NCBI RefSeq assembly: GCF_026222555.1
Contig: NZ_CP098511.1
Location: forward strand, 167,501-231,500
Source: Aquimarina sp. ERC-38
GTDB taxonomy: Bacteria > Bacteroidota > Bacteroidia > Flavobacteriales > Flavobacteriaceae
Reading direction: 5' to 3'
DNA length: 64,000 nt
A program made the position numbers and the translations under genes. The notes under the pieces are model-generated. The model worked only from the letters and a program-made list of their open reading frames with translations. It was not told where the DNA came from and made no database searches. This document shows positions 47,760 to 56,193 of this stretch, piece after piece (position 1 is the stretch's first letter; each line of letters opens with the position of its first letter).

Positions 47760-48245
47760 GTGAAAAAATCAAACCATGTTTTATTGGTAATTGTAGGGCT
47801 AAGCCTTTTTATTTTATATATTCTTCAGTTTGCTTTTGATATATCCTGGCCCTGGTTATTAGAAATGCAAGCGGATCAAAGTTATAAAAGATGGTCAGGT
47901 GTAGTAGTAGGTATTTTTATTCTTTTTCAATGGCTTTTAACCCTGGTAAGGGTTACTAAAAAGTTACGGAAATATAATTTAAATTTTACACGTTGGCACC
48001 AATGGATTGGGGCAATTTCACCTGTTCTGTTTTATTTTCATGCCCTCCAGATAGGTTACGGTTATTTAGGCTTATTGTCTTATGTGTTTTTTACAAATAT
48101 GGTGTTAGGGTTGGTAAATCTAGATGTCATTAAAAGTCAAAAAAACTGGGTTTTTCAATCCTGGATGATTACTCATGTCTCGCTTTCTGTGGTGGTAACC
48201 TTTTTATTGTTTTTCCATATCGGAGTTGTCTTTTATTATAAATAA
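47760..48245 (+). CDS. Di-heme b-type membrane protein
   Basis: 161 residues starting at GTG 47760. About five hydrophobic segments. Four His fall in two pairs with identical 14-residue spacing, H80/H94 and H139/H153, each pair on neighbouring positions of predicted transmembrane helices. This is the classical bis-heme b pattern of ferric reductase/NOX-type cytochromes, though no family was recognised overall. It would pass electrons from the cytoplasmic reductase encoded next (48258) across the membrane. Confidence 0.8.
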   Translation: MKKSNHVLLVIVGLSLFILYILQFAFDISWPWLLEMQADQSYKRWSGVVVGIFILFQWLLTLVRVTKKLRKYNLNFTRWHQWIGAISPVLFYFHALQIGYGYLGLLSYVFFTNMVLGLVNLDVIKSQKNWVFQSWMITHVSLSVVVTFLLFFHIGVVFYYK

Positions 48246-48257
48246 AACTGAATTTCA

Positions 48258-49298
48258 ATGCAACTAAAAGTTACAGAAATTATAAATGAAACGGAAGATG
48301 CGGTAAGCGTTGTCCTTAAAAATAACGCTCTATTTAATAAAGTAAAGTATAAAGCCGGGCAATTTCTTACGGTTAAAATTCCTATAGAAAATAAGATAGA
48401 GAAAAGGGCTTATTCTTTTAGCAGTAGTCCGGTAACCGATAAATTCCTACAGATTACGGTCAAAAAAGTAAAAGAAGGATTGGTTTCTACTTATATCTGT
48501 GACCAATTGCGGGTAGGTCAAAAATTGGAAATTGAGAAGCCTGCCGGAAGTTTCTACGTGGACAGTGATAAGAAAGCAACCAATCGCTACGTGTTGTTTG
48601 CAGCAGGTAGCGGTATAACTCCCATATTCTCTATAACCAAAACAGTCCTGGAAAAAGAACCGCTCTCGAGTGTCCTTATATTTTATGCAAATCGTAATCC
48701 GGCATCCATTATTTTTAAAAAACACCTGGAAGTACTGGAAGAAAAATATCCTAAACGCTTTTCTATTGAGCATATTCTGGAAGAAACTTCAGAAGAAAAG
48801 CCAAACTACCATCAGGATTTATTAAATGAAGACCTGGTTACCGAATTATTCCTAAAACACAAACTAGCCTTCGAAGATGGTTTTTACATGATGTGTGGCC
48901 CTCATGGGTATATGGATGTTGCTAAAGAAATTTTGGCAAATAAAGGTATTCCCAGAAACAAAATTAAGCTGGAAGCTTTTGAAGTGAGCACGGTGATTAC
49001 GGGTGATTCTAAAGATATGACCAGTGCCGTTACCATCCACCAGGAAGATGGCACACATACGATACAGGCAAAGGGGGATAAGACTATCCTGCAATCCGCA
49101 ATGGCAGAAAGGATAACGCTCCCCTACTCCTGCCGATCCGGGATGTGCAGTAGTTGTAAGGCAAAATGTATATCCGGGGAAGTACGCATGATTGACGGAC
49201 ATTTTTTAACGGATGAAGAAGTAGCCGAAGGAAACATCCTTACCTGCATCAGTTTTCCTTTAACGGAAAAGGTTGGGATTAGCTTTGTAAAGGATTAA
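48258..49298 (+). CDS. FAD/NAD(P)H oxidoreductase with C-terminal 2Fe-2S domain
   Basis: 346 residues. FAD domain with the RAYSFSSSP motif (near 52-60), NAD(P)H domain with GSGITPIFS (near 117) and MMCGPHGYM (near 212), and a plant-type ferredoxin domain at the C-terminus with CRSGMCSSCKAKC and a later Cys in ILTC. Same order as PaaE/Hcr and phenol-hydroxylase-type reductases. Soluble and cytoplasmic, it could reduce the di-heme b protein before it and the globin. Confidence 0.93.
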   Translation: MQLKVTEIINETEDAVSVVLKNNALFNKVKYKAGQFLTVKIPIENKIEKRAYSFSSSPVTDKFLQITVKKVKEGLVSTYICDQLRVGQKLEIEKPAGSFYVDSDKKATNRYVLFAAGSGITPIFSITKTVLEKEPLSSVLIFYANRNPASIIFKKHLEVLEEKYPKRFSIEHILEETSEEKPNYHQDLLNEDLVTELFLKHKLAFEDGFYMMCGPHGYMDVAKEILANKGIPRNKIKLEAFEVSTVITGDSKDMTSAVTIHQEDGTHTIQAKGDKTILQSAMAERITLPYSCRSGMCSSCKAKCISGEVRMIDGHFLTDEEVAEGNILTCISFPLTEKVGISFVKD

Positions 49299-49301
49299 AT
49301 T

Positions 49302-50021
49302 ATGTTTAAAAATCCGCTTCGAAAAAGACAATACATAGGTTCGTTAATCGGGATAGGAATCGGAATTATTATATATGTAGTACTACCGTTAAAACAATCC
49401 GAAGACTATCTTAGTTTAGGCCCAATGAACACTGGGCATGAAGGCCTGTCCTGTGATGCTTGCCACACGGATGCTAAGGGTACTTTGCTCCAGCAACTTC
49501 AGTCTAACGTATCTTTCACGTTTGGAATGAGAAAAAAGGCGGCCGATTTCGGAACTGAAAATGTTGATAATAAAAAATGCCTGGCATGTCATGATCGACC
49601 TAACGACCGACATCCGACCCATCGATTTTTAGAAACTCGTTTTAAGGAAGCTATCACGCAAATTGATGCTACGCAATGCGAGACTTGTCATAGAGAGCAT
49701 AATGATACCCGGATTGTATTAGCCGAAGCTACTTTTTGTGTCAATTGTCATTATGACCTTGAAGTCAAAAATGATCCTATAGACGTTCCGCATGAAAAAT
49801 TAATTGCCGATGAACAGTGGAGTACCTGTTTGCAATGCCACGATTTTCACGGAAATCATATTTATCAGGTTGCTGAAAAATTAAAAGATACCATTCCGCT
49901 TCGAGAGATAAAAGCATATTTAAAAGGTGGTGAAGATCCTTTTTCTAAAAAGAAGAAACACCTCCCGCTATCAGAAGAAGAATGGCGTACTATAAATTCT
50001 AAATATTTATCTGCACGTTAA
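49302..50021 (+). CDS. Membrane-anchored pentaheme cytochrome c
   Basis: 239 residues. One N-terminal membrane anchor (residues about 11-29), not cleaved by appearance. Five CxxCH motifs: CDACH, CLACH, CETCH, CVNCH and CLQCH, giving five covalent hemes in the periplasm. Layout is like NrfH/NapC or cytochrome c3-type quinol or electron-transfer proteins, but the number and spacing do not fit NrfH exactly. It starts 3 bp after the reductase gene. Confidence 0.92.
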   Translation: MFKNPLRKRQYIGSLIGIGIGIIIYVVLPLKQSEDYLSLGPMNTGHEGLSCDACHTDAKGTLLQQLQSNVSFTFGMRKKAADFGTENVDNKKCLACHDRPNDRHPTHRFLETRFKEAITQIDATQCETCHREHNDTRIVLAEATFCVNCHYDLEVKNDPIDVPHEKLIADEQWSTCLQCHDFHGNHIYQVAEKLKDTIPLREIKAYLKGGEDPFSKKKKHLPLSEEEWRTINSKYLSAR

Positions 50022-50035
50022 TTGAATATAAAATT

Positions 50036-50398
50036 ATGAAGGCTATTTATAAAATCATCTTTAGCAGTATTCTATTAATTTTGATATGTGGAAGCTGTGG
50101 GAAAGAACAGAAAGTTTGTTCGACTCCGGAATCAGTAACGTATACGAATGATGTAGCAAATCTTGTAGAAACAAATTGTTTTATGTGCCATGCCCCGGAT
50201 GTATATAAAGAAAAAGCTTCCCGGAACAAGATTTATGACTATAAGAGCCTGAAAAAAATGGGGGAAAGCGGTCAATTAATTGGTTCGATCACTCATGCCA
50301 AGGGTTTTATTGCTATGCCATACCGAAAAAATAAAAAGATAGATAGTTGTGCAATTGAGGTGTTTAAGAAATGGGTAGAAACAGGAATGAAGGAGTGA
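50036..50398 (+). CDS. Monoheme cytochrome c lipoprotein
   Basis: 120 residues with lipobox CGSC near residue 21. One CFMCH motif at about 48-52 is followed by the usual cytochrome c helices, with FIAMPY supplying a possible Met ligand. Periplasmic, lipid-anchored. It may carry electrons from the pentaheme protein to an outer acceptor. Confidence 0.9.
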   Translation: MKAIYKIIFSSILLILICGSCGKEQKVCSTPESVTYTNDVANLVETNCFMCHAPDVYKEKASRNKIYDYKSLKKMGESGQLIGSITHAKGFIAMPYRKNKKIDSCAIEVFKKWVETGMKE

Positions 50399-50417
50399 TG
50401 ATTAAACCACAGGAAAA

Positions 50418-51812
50418 ATGCATAGAGTTGTAAGTATCTTATTTTCAAACCGTACGAGCGGATTGCTTTTAATCGTTTTTGCAATTTCTATGGCAGTAGC
50501 TACTTTTATTGAAAACGATTTTGGAACGGAAACGGCCAAAGCTTTAATCTATAGTGCAAAATGGTTTGAAATTGTCATTGTTTTGTTAGCTATAAACTTT
50601 GCCGGAAATATTGCAAAATATAATCTTTTCAGTTGGAAGAAAGCACCCATTTTTATTTTTCATCTTGCTTTTATTGTAATTATCCTGGGAGCAGGTATTA
50701 CCAAATATCGAAGTTTTGAGGGTTTAATGACTATAAAGGAGGGAGAAAGCAATGATCAGATCGTTTCTTTAGAAAATTACCTTCAGGTTCAGATAGGTAA
50801 TGGTTCCGTAAATAAAAATTATGTTTCAGAACCTTTACGGATGAGTGAGTTGGGTTTCAATTCCTTTGAAGAGAATATTGCTTTTGAAGATAAGAATATT
50901 AATATCAGGCTTAAAAAGTTTATCCCAAGAGCGGTTTATCAGATAGATAGTTTAAACGAAGGATTACAACATCTACACGTAGTAGTAGCAAATGATGGGG
51001 ATAGAAAAGACTTTTATATTCCTGAAGGTTCTCGTGAGTCCATTTATGGAATACCCATTGCTTTTAAAACGGATAAACAAAGTAAAAACGATATACAAAT
51101 CACCGATGAATCAGAAGGTTGGCAAGCTATTTTTCCTGAAGATACCAACTACTTTTCTATGGTATTAAACAAGGCCGATTATTACCCAAAGGACAGCCTG
51201 GTGCCACTACAATTTAAAGCCCTTAGCGAAATAAAAGGTAATTCCATTGTCTTTAATACCGTGGTTGATAATAGCAAACGTAGCATCGTTTCCGTAGAAA
51301 AAAAGTCAGAACGTAAAAACCAGGAATCCGCAGTGCTATTAGAAGTTCAATCCGAAGATAAAACTGAAGAAATAACACTTTTCGGAGGGCCGGGTTATAT
51401 GAATCCTCTTACCACGTTATACCTAGATGATTTACATATCAATTTAAGATATGGTTCAAAAGCTATGAATTTACCATTTGCTTTACATTTAAAAGATTTT
51501 ATCTTGGAGCGTTATCCGGGATCAGAAAGTCCATCAGCCTTTTACAGTAATCTGGAGATTCAGGAGAAAAACAAATTGACCGATTATACCATCTTTATGA
51601 ATAATGTATTGGATTATAAGGGGTACCGATTTTTCCAATCCGCTTATCTTCCTGACGAATCCGGAACTATTCTGGCGGTTAATAAAGACTACTGGGGAAC
51701 CCTTGTTTCTTATTTGGGATATTTATTATTAGGAATAGGTATGTTACTCAGCCTTTTTTGGCGTTCGTCTCATTTTGGTTTTTTGTTTCAACTTTTAAAC
51801 CTTAGAAAATGA
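50418..51812 (+). CDS. resB: Cytochrome c biogenesis protein, ResB/Ccs1-like
   Basis: 464 residues. Three transmembrane helices in the first 100 residues (LLLIVFAISMAVATFIEN, IVIVLLAINFAGNI, FIFHLAFIVIILGAGI), then a large periplasmic domain, and a last helix near 430-450 (LVSYLGYLLLGIGMLLSLF). This is the ResB-type half of the system II heme ligation complex. The gene overlaps that of CcsA by 4 bp (ATGA). Confidence 0.9.
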   Translation: MHRVVSILFSNRTSGLLLIVFAISMAVATFIENDFGTETAKALIYSAKWFEIVIVLLAINFAGNIAKYNLFSWKKAPIFIFHLAFIVIILGAGITKYRSFEGLMTIKEGESNDQIVSLENYLQVQIGNGSVNKNYVSEPLRMSELGFNSFEENIAFEDKNINIRLKKFIPRAVYQIDSLNEGLQHLHVVVANDGDRKDFYIPEGSRESIYGIPIAFKTDKQSKNDIQITDESEGWQAIFPEDTNYFSMVLNKADYYPKDSLVPLQFKALSEIKGNSIVFNTVVDNSKRSIVSVEKKSERKNQESAVLLEVQSEDKTEEITLFGGPGYMNPLTTLYLDDLHINLRYGSKAMNLPFALHLKDFILERYPGSESPSAFYSNLEIQEKNKLTDYTIFMNNVLDYKGYRFFQSAYLPDESGTILAVNKDYWGTLVSYLGYLLLGIGMLLSLFWRSSHFGFLFQLLNLRK

Positions 51813-53608
51813 AAAAGATAGTTATTCTTCTTGGAGTCTTTTTCTCTTTAATAGGTTCCCACCAGGTTATTTCGCAGCAGTTACATCATCTTGAACCCTA
51901 TGAATTAATTGAACGCCAATATATTGATCTTGAACACACAAAAGCTTTTGCTTCTATCCAAATTCAGGATTTTCAGGGTAGGATCAAACCAGTACATACC
52001 CTTTCTTTAGAATTATTGAGAAAAATTTATGGCAAAAGTACTTTTACCTATTTAAATAAAGATCAAAACAAAAAAAAGCTTACCCCAACACAGGTATTTT
52101 TAGGTATGCAATTTAAGCCGGATTCCTGGCAACTGTTACCTTTTATTAAAATCAGCGATAAAATTGCATCCGAATTAGAAAATGAATTTGAAATTGAAGA
52201 CAACAAATATATAGCTCCGGCTCAATTTTTTGATTTTAACGGAGCTTATAAAATAAAAAAGTTTGTTGATCTTGCTTACGCTAAAGAACCCGGTAAGCGA
52301 ACTCTTTTCGATAAAGAAATTATAAAGGTTGATGAAAGACTAAATATTGTTTGGGGGATTTTTAACGGTCAGTTTTTACGAATTTTTCCGAATAAAAATG
52401 ATCCTGAAAACAAATGGTTTGCCCCTAGCCCGGCCAATATGAACTTTCCGGCGGAAGACAGTTTATTTTTTAAGAAAATCATTCCCAACTATTTGCTACA
52501 ATTAGAAGATGGTGTAACCTCCGGAGACTGGAACAAAGCCAATCAGACCGTAGCTCTACTGAAAGGTTTTCAACAGCAAAATGGCACTGAGGTTCTCCTA
52601 TCTGATAGAAAGGTGGAATTAGAAATTTGGTATAACAACTTTTCTTTTTTTCTTATCTGTTTAATTGCTTATACCGTGTTTGGAGTCATACTATTATTCC
52701 TAAGTCTTTTTAAAATCTTTAAACCAGAGAAATCTAAAATGGATAGTGTACTGAAGGTTACCTGGTTATTTCTGGTAGTTACTTTTTGTTTACATGCTTT
52801 AGGTATTGGTTTACGATGGTATATTTCAGGACATGCGCCCTGGAGTAACGGGTATGAAGCTACTGTTTTTATAGCCTGGGTAGGAATGTTAGCAGGCTTG
52901 CTTTTTACTAAAAACAGTTATATAGTCCCTTCGGTTGCGGCAATTATGGCTTTTTGTTTATTAGGAATTGCACAAGGTAGCCTGATGAATCCTGAAATCA
53001 CTAATCTGGTACCCGTATTAAAATCTTATTGGCTATTAATTCATGTTGCGGTTATTACCGGGAGTTACGGCTTTCTGGCATTAGGGTCTTTACTGGCATT
53101 TATCACCTTACTTTTACTATCCGCTACCTATTTTGTGCAAAAACCTGATACTATTAAAAATACTATTTATCAACTTACTAATATTAATCAATTAACCAGC
53201 ACCTTAGGTTTGTACCTATTAACCATAGGAACTTTTCTCGGAGGTATTTGGGCAAATGAATCCTGGGGAAGGTACTGGGGATGGGACCCTAAAGAAACCT
53301 GGGCGCTCATTAGTATTATTATCTATTCTTTTGTATTACACATCCGGATCATTATTCCTAAAAACTATACGTATATCTATAATGTGTGTTCGCTATTTGC
53401 CATAGGAAGTATTTTAATGACCTTTTTTGGGGTTAATTACTACTTATCCGGACTACATTCATACGCTAAAGGGGATTCTTTTCCTATCCCGGATGCTGTT
53501 TATGTCGGTTTGTTTGTAACGCTTGGCGTTTCCATCTTACCAAAGATTCTTGCAATTTTGAACAAAAGAAAGGTTCAAAAATTTGATTTAGCGAAAGCTA
53601 GCCTCTAA
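51809..53608 (+). CDS. ccsA: Cytochrome c biogenesis protein CcsA/ResC-like
   Basis: 599 residues. Signal peptide and a long periplasmic part (about 20-275) with no known fold, then multiple transmembrane helices. The heme-handling motif WGRYWGWDPKETWALI (WWD domain, about residue 490) is present, with conserved His near 330 and 415. Attaches heme to CxxCH sites with ResB. The operon makes several c-type cytochromes, so a dedicated copy is logical, though a general one may exist elsewhere. Confidence 0.93.
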   Translation: MKKIVILLGVFFSLIGSHQVISQQLHHLEPYELIERQYIDLEHTKAFASIQIQDFQGRIKPVHTLSLELLRKIYGKSTFTYLNKDQNKKKLTPTQVFLGMQFKPDSWQLLPFIKISDKIASELENEFEIEDNKYIAPAQFFDFNGAYKIKKFVDLAYAKEPGKRTLFDKEIIKVDERLNIVWGIFNGQFLRIFPNKNDPENKWFAPSPANMNFPAEDSLFFKKIIPNYLLQLEDGVTSGDWNKANQTVALLKGFQQQNGTEVLLSDRKVELEIWYNNFSFFLICLIAYTVFGVILLFLSLFKIFKPEKSKMDSVLKVTWLFLVVTFCLHALGIGLRWYISGHAPWSNGYEATVFIAWVGMLAGLLFTKNSYIVPSVAAIMAFCLLGIAQGSLMNPEITNLVPVLKSYWLLIHVAVITGSYGFLALGSLLAFITLLLLSATYFVQKPDTIKNTIYQLTNINQLTSTLGLYLLTIGTFLGGIWANESWGRYWGWDPKETWALISIIIYSFVLHIRIIIPKNYTYIYNVCSLFAIGSILMTFFGVNYYLSGLHSYAKGDSFPIPDAVYVGLFVTLGVSILPKILAILNKRKVQKFDLAKASL

Positions 53609-53630
53609 TTTAAGGTATAGTGATACCAAT

Positions 53631-54416
53631 TTACTTTTTTAAGCTTCTTACCTCAGAAGCTAACAAGGCCATGGCATCCTGTAGTTGTTTTAAATCTGCT
53701 GATTCTCCTTTTGCATCAACATTAAAACTCAGTTTGCTATTTACTTCCCAAAGTTCCTGGATCTGGTTCGTATGAATAGTATAGGGAGCATATTCTTTAT
53801 TAATAGATATCAGACTAATAGAAGCATCATCAGAAGTACCTATAGGAGTCAAAGTTTTTTTAATCTTTTTAACCATCACACTGTCCTGTAAAACCACTAC
53901 ATAAATAGCATTGGAATTAATTTCATTTAGATTACCAATCGCTTTTCCGATTACCCATTCTTTAGGTTCTAAAACCGGTAACATACTATCTCCCTCTACC
54001 TGGAAACCCCGGTAAGACGCGTTTCTGTATTCAGGAAGCGGAATGGCAAAAGCCGGCAATTGCTGATACCAACTTACATCCTGAATATTTTGAGGATACC
54101 CGGCAGCTGCCTTTGTATTGACTAATACCATGTTCTCCTGCTCTTCGGTATCAATAGTAACCACTTTAGGCGCTACATCACTGGAATTTACCTCTATGGT
54201 TTTCTGAGTACTCTCTCCAAATAACCACAGCGGATTAATTTTAAACTCAGCAAGTAATTTAGCCACTACCTGCCCGGAAATTTTTGTTTTACCTCGTTCA
54301 ATATCTGCGGTAGAACCTTTAATTCCCAGAATTTTCGCAAATTCAGATTGGGTATAATGCTGTTCTTCTCTAATTTTTTTAAAACGTTGAATGGTAATCG
54401 AAGGTGCCGAATTCAT
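53631..54416 (-). CDS. S24-family LexA-like repressor with XRE DNA-binding domain
   Basis: 261 residues. XRE helix-turn-helix at 10-65 (YTQSEFAKILGIKGSTADIERGK). A cleavage site Ala105-Gly106 in KAAAGYP is followed by Ser144 (EGDSM) and Lys183 (MVKK), the catalytic dyad of S24 peptidases. By analogy with LexA and phage CI it would self-cleave upon RecA activation and relieve repression. Its promoter has a perfect TTG-N19-TATATTTG match (54499-54470) with an operator inside, so it is autoregulated. It is divergent from the repair cassette. Confidence 0.92.
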   Translation of the reverse strand: MNSAPSITIQRFKKIREEQHYTQSEFAKILGIKGSTADIERGKTKISGQVVAKLLAEFKINPLWLFGESTQKTIEVNSSDVAPKVVTIDTEEQENMVLVNTKAAAGYPQNIQDVSWYQQLPAFAIPLPEYRNASYRGFQVEGDSMLPVLEPKEWVIGKAIGNLNEINSNAIYVVVLQDSVMVKKIKKTLTPIGTSDDASISLISINKEYAPYTIHTNQIQELWEVNSKLSFNVDAKGESADLKQLQDAMALLASEVRSLKK

Positions 54417-54469
54417 AGTTGACTATATCATAAACCGGTAAATCAAATAATGCTACCTGGTTTCTCCTA

Positions 54470-54559
54470 CAAATATATTAATTTTAGGAAATTTTCCAAT
54501 ATTAATATGATAAAATCCTAGGTTAAATGGAAAAATTCCATAAATTTGGAAAAAATACA
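54470..54559. promoter_or_regulatory. Divergent promoters with TGGAA-N3-TTCCA operators
   Basis: Palindromes of the form TGGAA-N3-TTCCA: AGGAAATTTTCCA at 54486-54498, TGGAAAAATTCCA at 54528-54540, and a half-degenerate TGGAAAAAATACA at 54547-54559. Minus-strand promoter: TTG 54499-54497, 19-nt spacer, TATATTTG 54477-54470, with site 1 in the spacer. Plus-strand -7 box TAAATTTG at 54541-54548 sits between sites 2 and 3. The adjacent S24 repressor is the natural candidate to bind them. Confidence 0.75.
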
Positions 54560-54563
54560 AGTT

Positions 54564-54935
54564 ATGACCTGGCCTACTTTATCACTATCAACTACTACTA
54601 ACGCTGTTATTCGACATTCTTTACATAATGCTTTACCTTCTATGACACAATTGGAAGAATTACTAAATGATAAAGGTTTTACTTTTAGTAAAAATCACAG
54701 AATACATCACTACCATTTTGACTTTTATGATTCCAAACATAAAATCGCTTTAAAAATTGATGATTACCTGGAAGAATTTGATTCGGTAAATAATACGAAT
54801 TCTATTAAAAAATTATATATCCCTTCTTTACAGGTTCATGTTTTAAAGTTTACGGATTATCATATTTTAACAGATCCGGAAGAAATTATTAGGGCAATTA
54901 AATTTTTAATTCAAAACAAACTTAATGTCATTTGA
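54564..54935 (+). CDS. Small DUF559-like protein
   Basis: 123 residues from ATG 54564 (a TTG at 54546 lies within the operators and upstream of the likely start). A region YHFDFYDSKHKIALKIDDY recalls the VDFYCPxxKLxIEIDG core of DUF559/Vsr-type endonuclease folds, and VHVLKFTDYHILTDPEEII recalls its last strands. The usual Glu of that core is replaced by Lys, so nuclease activity is doubtful. It overlaps the radical SAM gene by 11 bp. Confidence 0.7.
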   Translation: MTWPTLSLSTTTNAVIRHSLHNALPSMTQLEELLNDKGFTFSKNHRIHHYHFDFYDSKHKIALKIDDYLEEFDSVNNTNSIKKLYIPSLQVHVLKFTDYHILTDPEEIIRAIKFLIQNKLNVI

Positions 54936-56190
54936 TCGAATCCAGGAAAAGCTGGCTATACTAGCAGATGCGGCAAAATATGACGTGTCTTGTGCCAGTA
55001 GCGGGAGTACCCGTAAAAACAAAGATAAAGGATTAGGAAATAGTACCGGATCAGGCATCTGTCATAGTTATACGGAAGATGGCCGTTGTGTGTCACTTTT
55101 AAAAATTTTAATGACCAATCACTGTATTTTTGATTGTGCATATTGCGTAACCCGTAAAAGTAATGATATTAAAAGAGCTGCTTTTAAAATCCAGGAGGTA
55201 GTGGACTTAACTATTAACTTTTACCGCCGGAATTATATTGAGGGCTTGTTCTTAAGCTCGGGGATTTTTAAAAACGCGGATTTTACTATGGAACGCCTGG
55301 TACAAGTAGCAAAAAAATTACGCCTCGAAGAAAATTTTAACGGATACATCCATTTAAAATCTATCCCTGGAGCTAGTGATGAATTAATGAGAGAAGCCGG
55401 ATTGTATGCGGATCGATTGAGTGTTAATATTGAAATCCCAACAGTTTCCGGTTTAAAGTTATTGGCGCCTGATAAGAACTTTAAAGATTTTATCAAACCT
55501 ATGGAAAAGGTAAAAAACGAAATTATCCAATATCAACAGGAGAAAAAGCTTATTAAAAGCACCCCAAAGTATGCTCCGGCGGGCCAAAGCACACAAATGA
55601 TTATCGGAGCAGCCGGAGAAAGTGATAAAGATATTATGTATTCCGCTACCTATTATTATAAAAAATACAATATGCGTAGAGTGTATTATTCAGGTTATAT
55701 TCCTATTTCTTCAGATACTCGGTTGCCATCCTTAGATACGGAAGTGCCGGTACTTCGTGAAAACCGCTTGTACCAAACCGATTGGTTACTCCGTTTTTAC
55801 GGATTTTCAGTGAACGAACTTTTAAATGATACGCATCAGAATCTGGATCTACAGATTGACCCTAAACTGGGTTGGGCTTTACGAAACCTACAGGAGTTTC
55901 CGGTAGATATTAATAAAGCAGACAAACGAATGCTGGCACGTATCCCCGGTATTGGAATGCAATCCGTACATAAAATAATAAATGCCAGAAGGTTCCGTAA
56001 GTTAAATTGGGAACATTTAAAAGCCATTGGAATTTCGATGAACCGTGCTACTTATTTTATCACCTGTGATTCCCGTGAATTTTATACAAAAGACTTAACG
56101 GCAGATCAATTAAAGTATAAAATTCTTCAAAATATTAAAAGTAAATATCAAAAACACTTTTCGCCTCAATTAAGTCTTTTTGCATCATAG
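54925..56190 (+). CDS. Radical SAM DNA modification/repair protein (TIGR03916-like)
   Basis: 421 residues. NHCIFDCAYC gives the CxxxCxxC site for the 4Fe-4S cluster that binds S-adenosylmethionine. YLGLFLSSGIF-type and IGAAGESDKD segments continue the barrel. A C-terminal helix-hairpin-helix (VDINKADKRMLARIPGIGMQSVHKI) suggests DNA binding. Members are paired with TIGR03915 proteins and are annotated as putative DNA modification/repair enzymes. Substrate unknown. Overlaps the previous gene and precedes the next by 3 bp. Confidence 0.92.
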   Translation: MSFDRIQEKLAILADAAKYDVSCASSGSTRKNKDKGLGNSTGSGICHSYTEDGRCVSLLKILMTNHCIFDCAYCVTRKSNDIKRAAFKIQEVVDLTINFYRRNYIEGLFLSSGIFKNADFTMERLVQVAKKLRLEENFNGYIHLKSIPGASDELMREAGLYADRLSVNIEIPTVSGLKLLAPDKNFKDFIKPMEKVKNEIIQYQQEKKLIKSTPKYAPAGQSTQMIIGAAGESDKDIMYSATYYYKKYNMRRVYYSGYIPISSDTRLPSLDTEVPVLRENRLYQTDWLLRFYGFSVNELLNDTHQNLDLQIDPKLGWALRNLQEFPVDINKADKRMLARIPGIGMQSVHKIINARRFRKLNWEHLKAIGISMNRATYFITCDSREFYTKDLTADQLKYKILQNIKSKYQKHFSPQLSLFAS

Positions 56191-56193
56191 CTT

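Noticed and set aside
46392..53608. Reading the cytochrome operon as a nitrite-ammonification (nrf) locus
   Set aside because: ResB/CcsA are present, but no NrfA-type catalytic cytochrome with a CxxCK heme site is encoded, and the pentaheme anchor does not fit NrfH.
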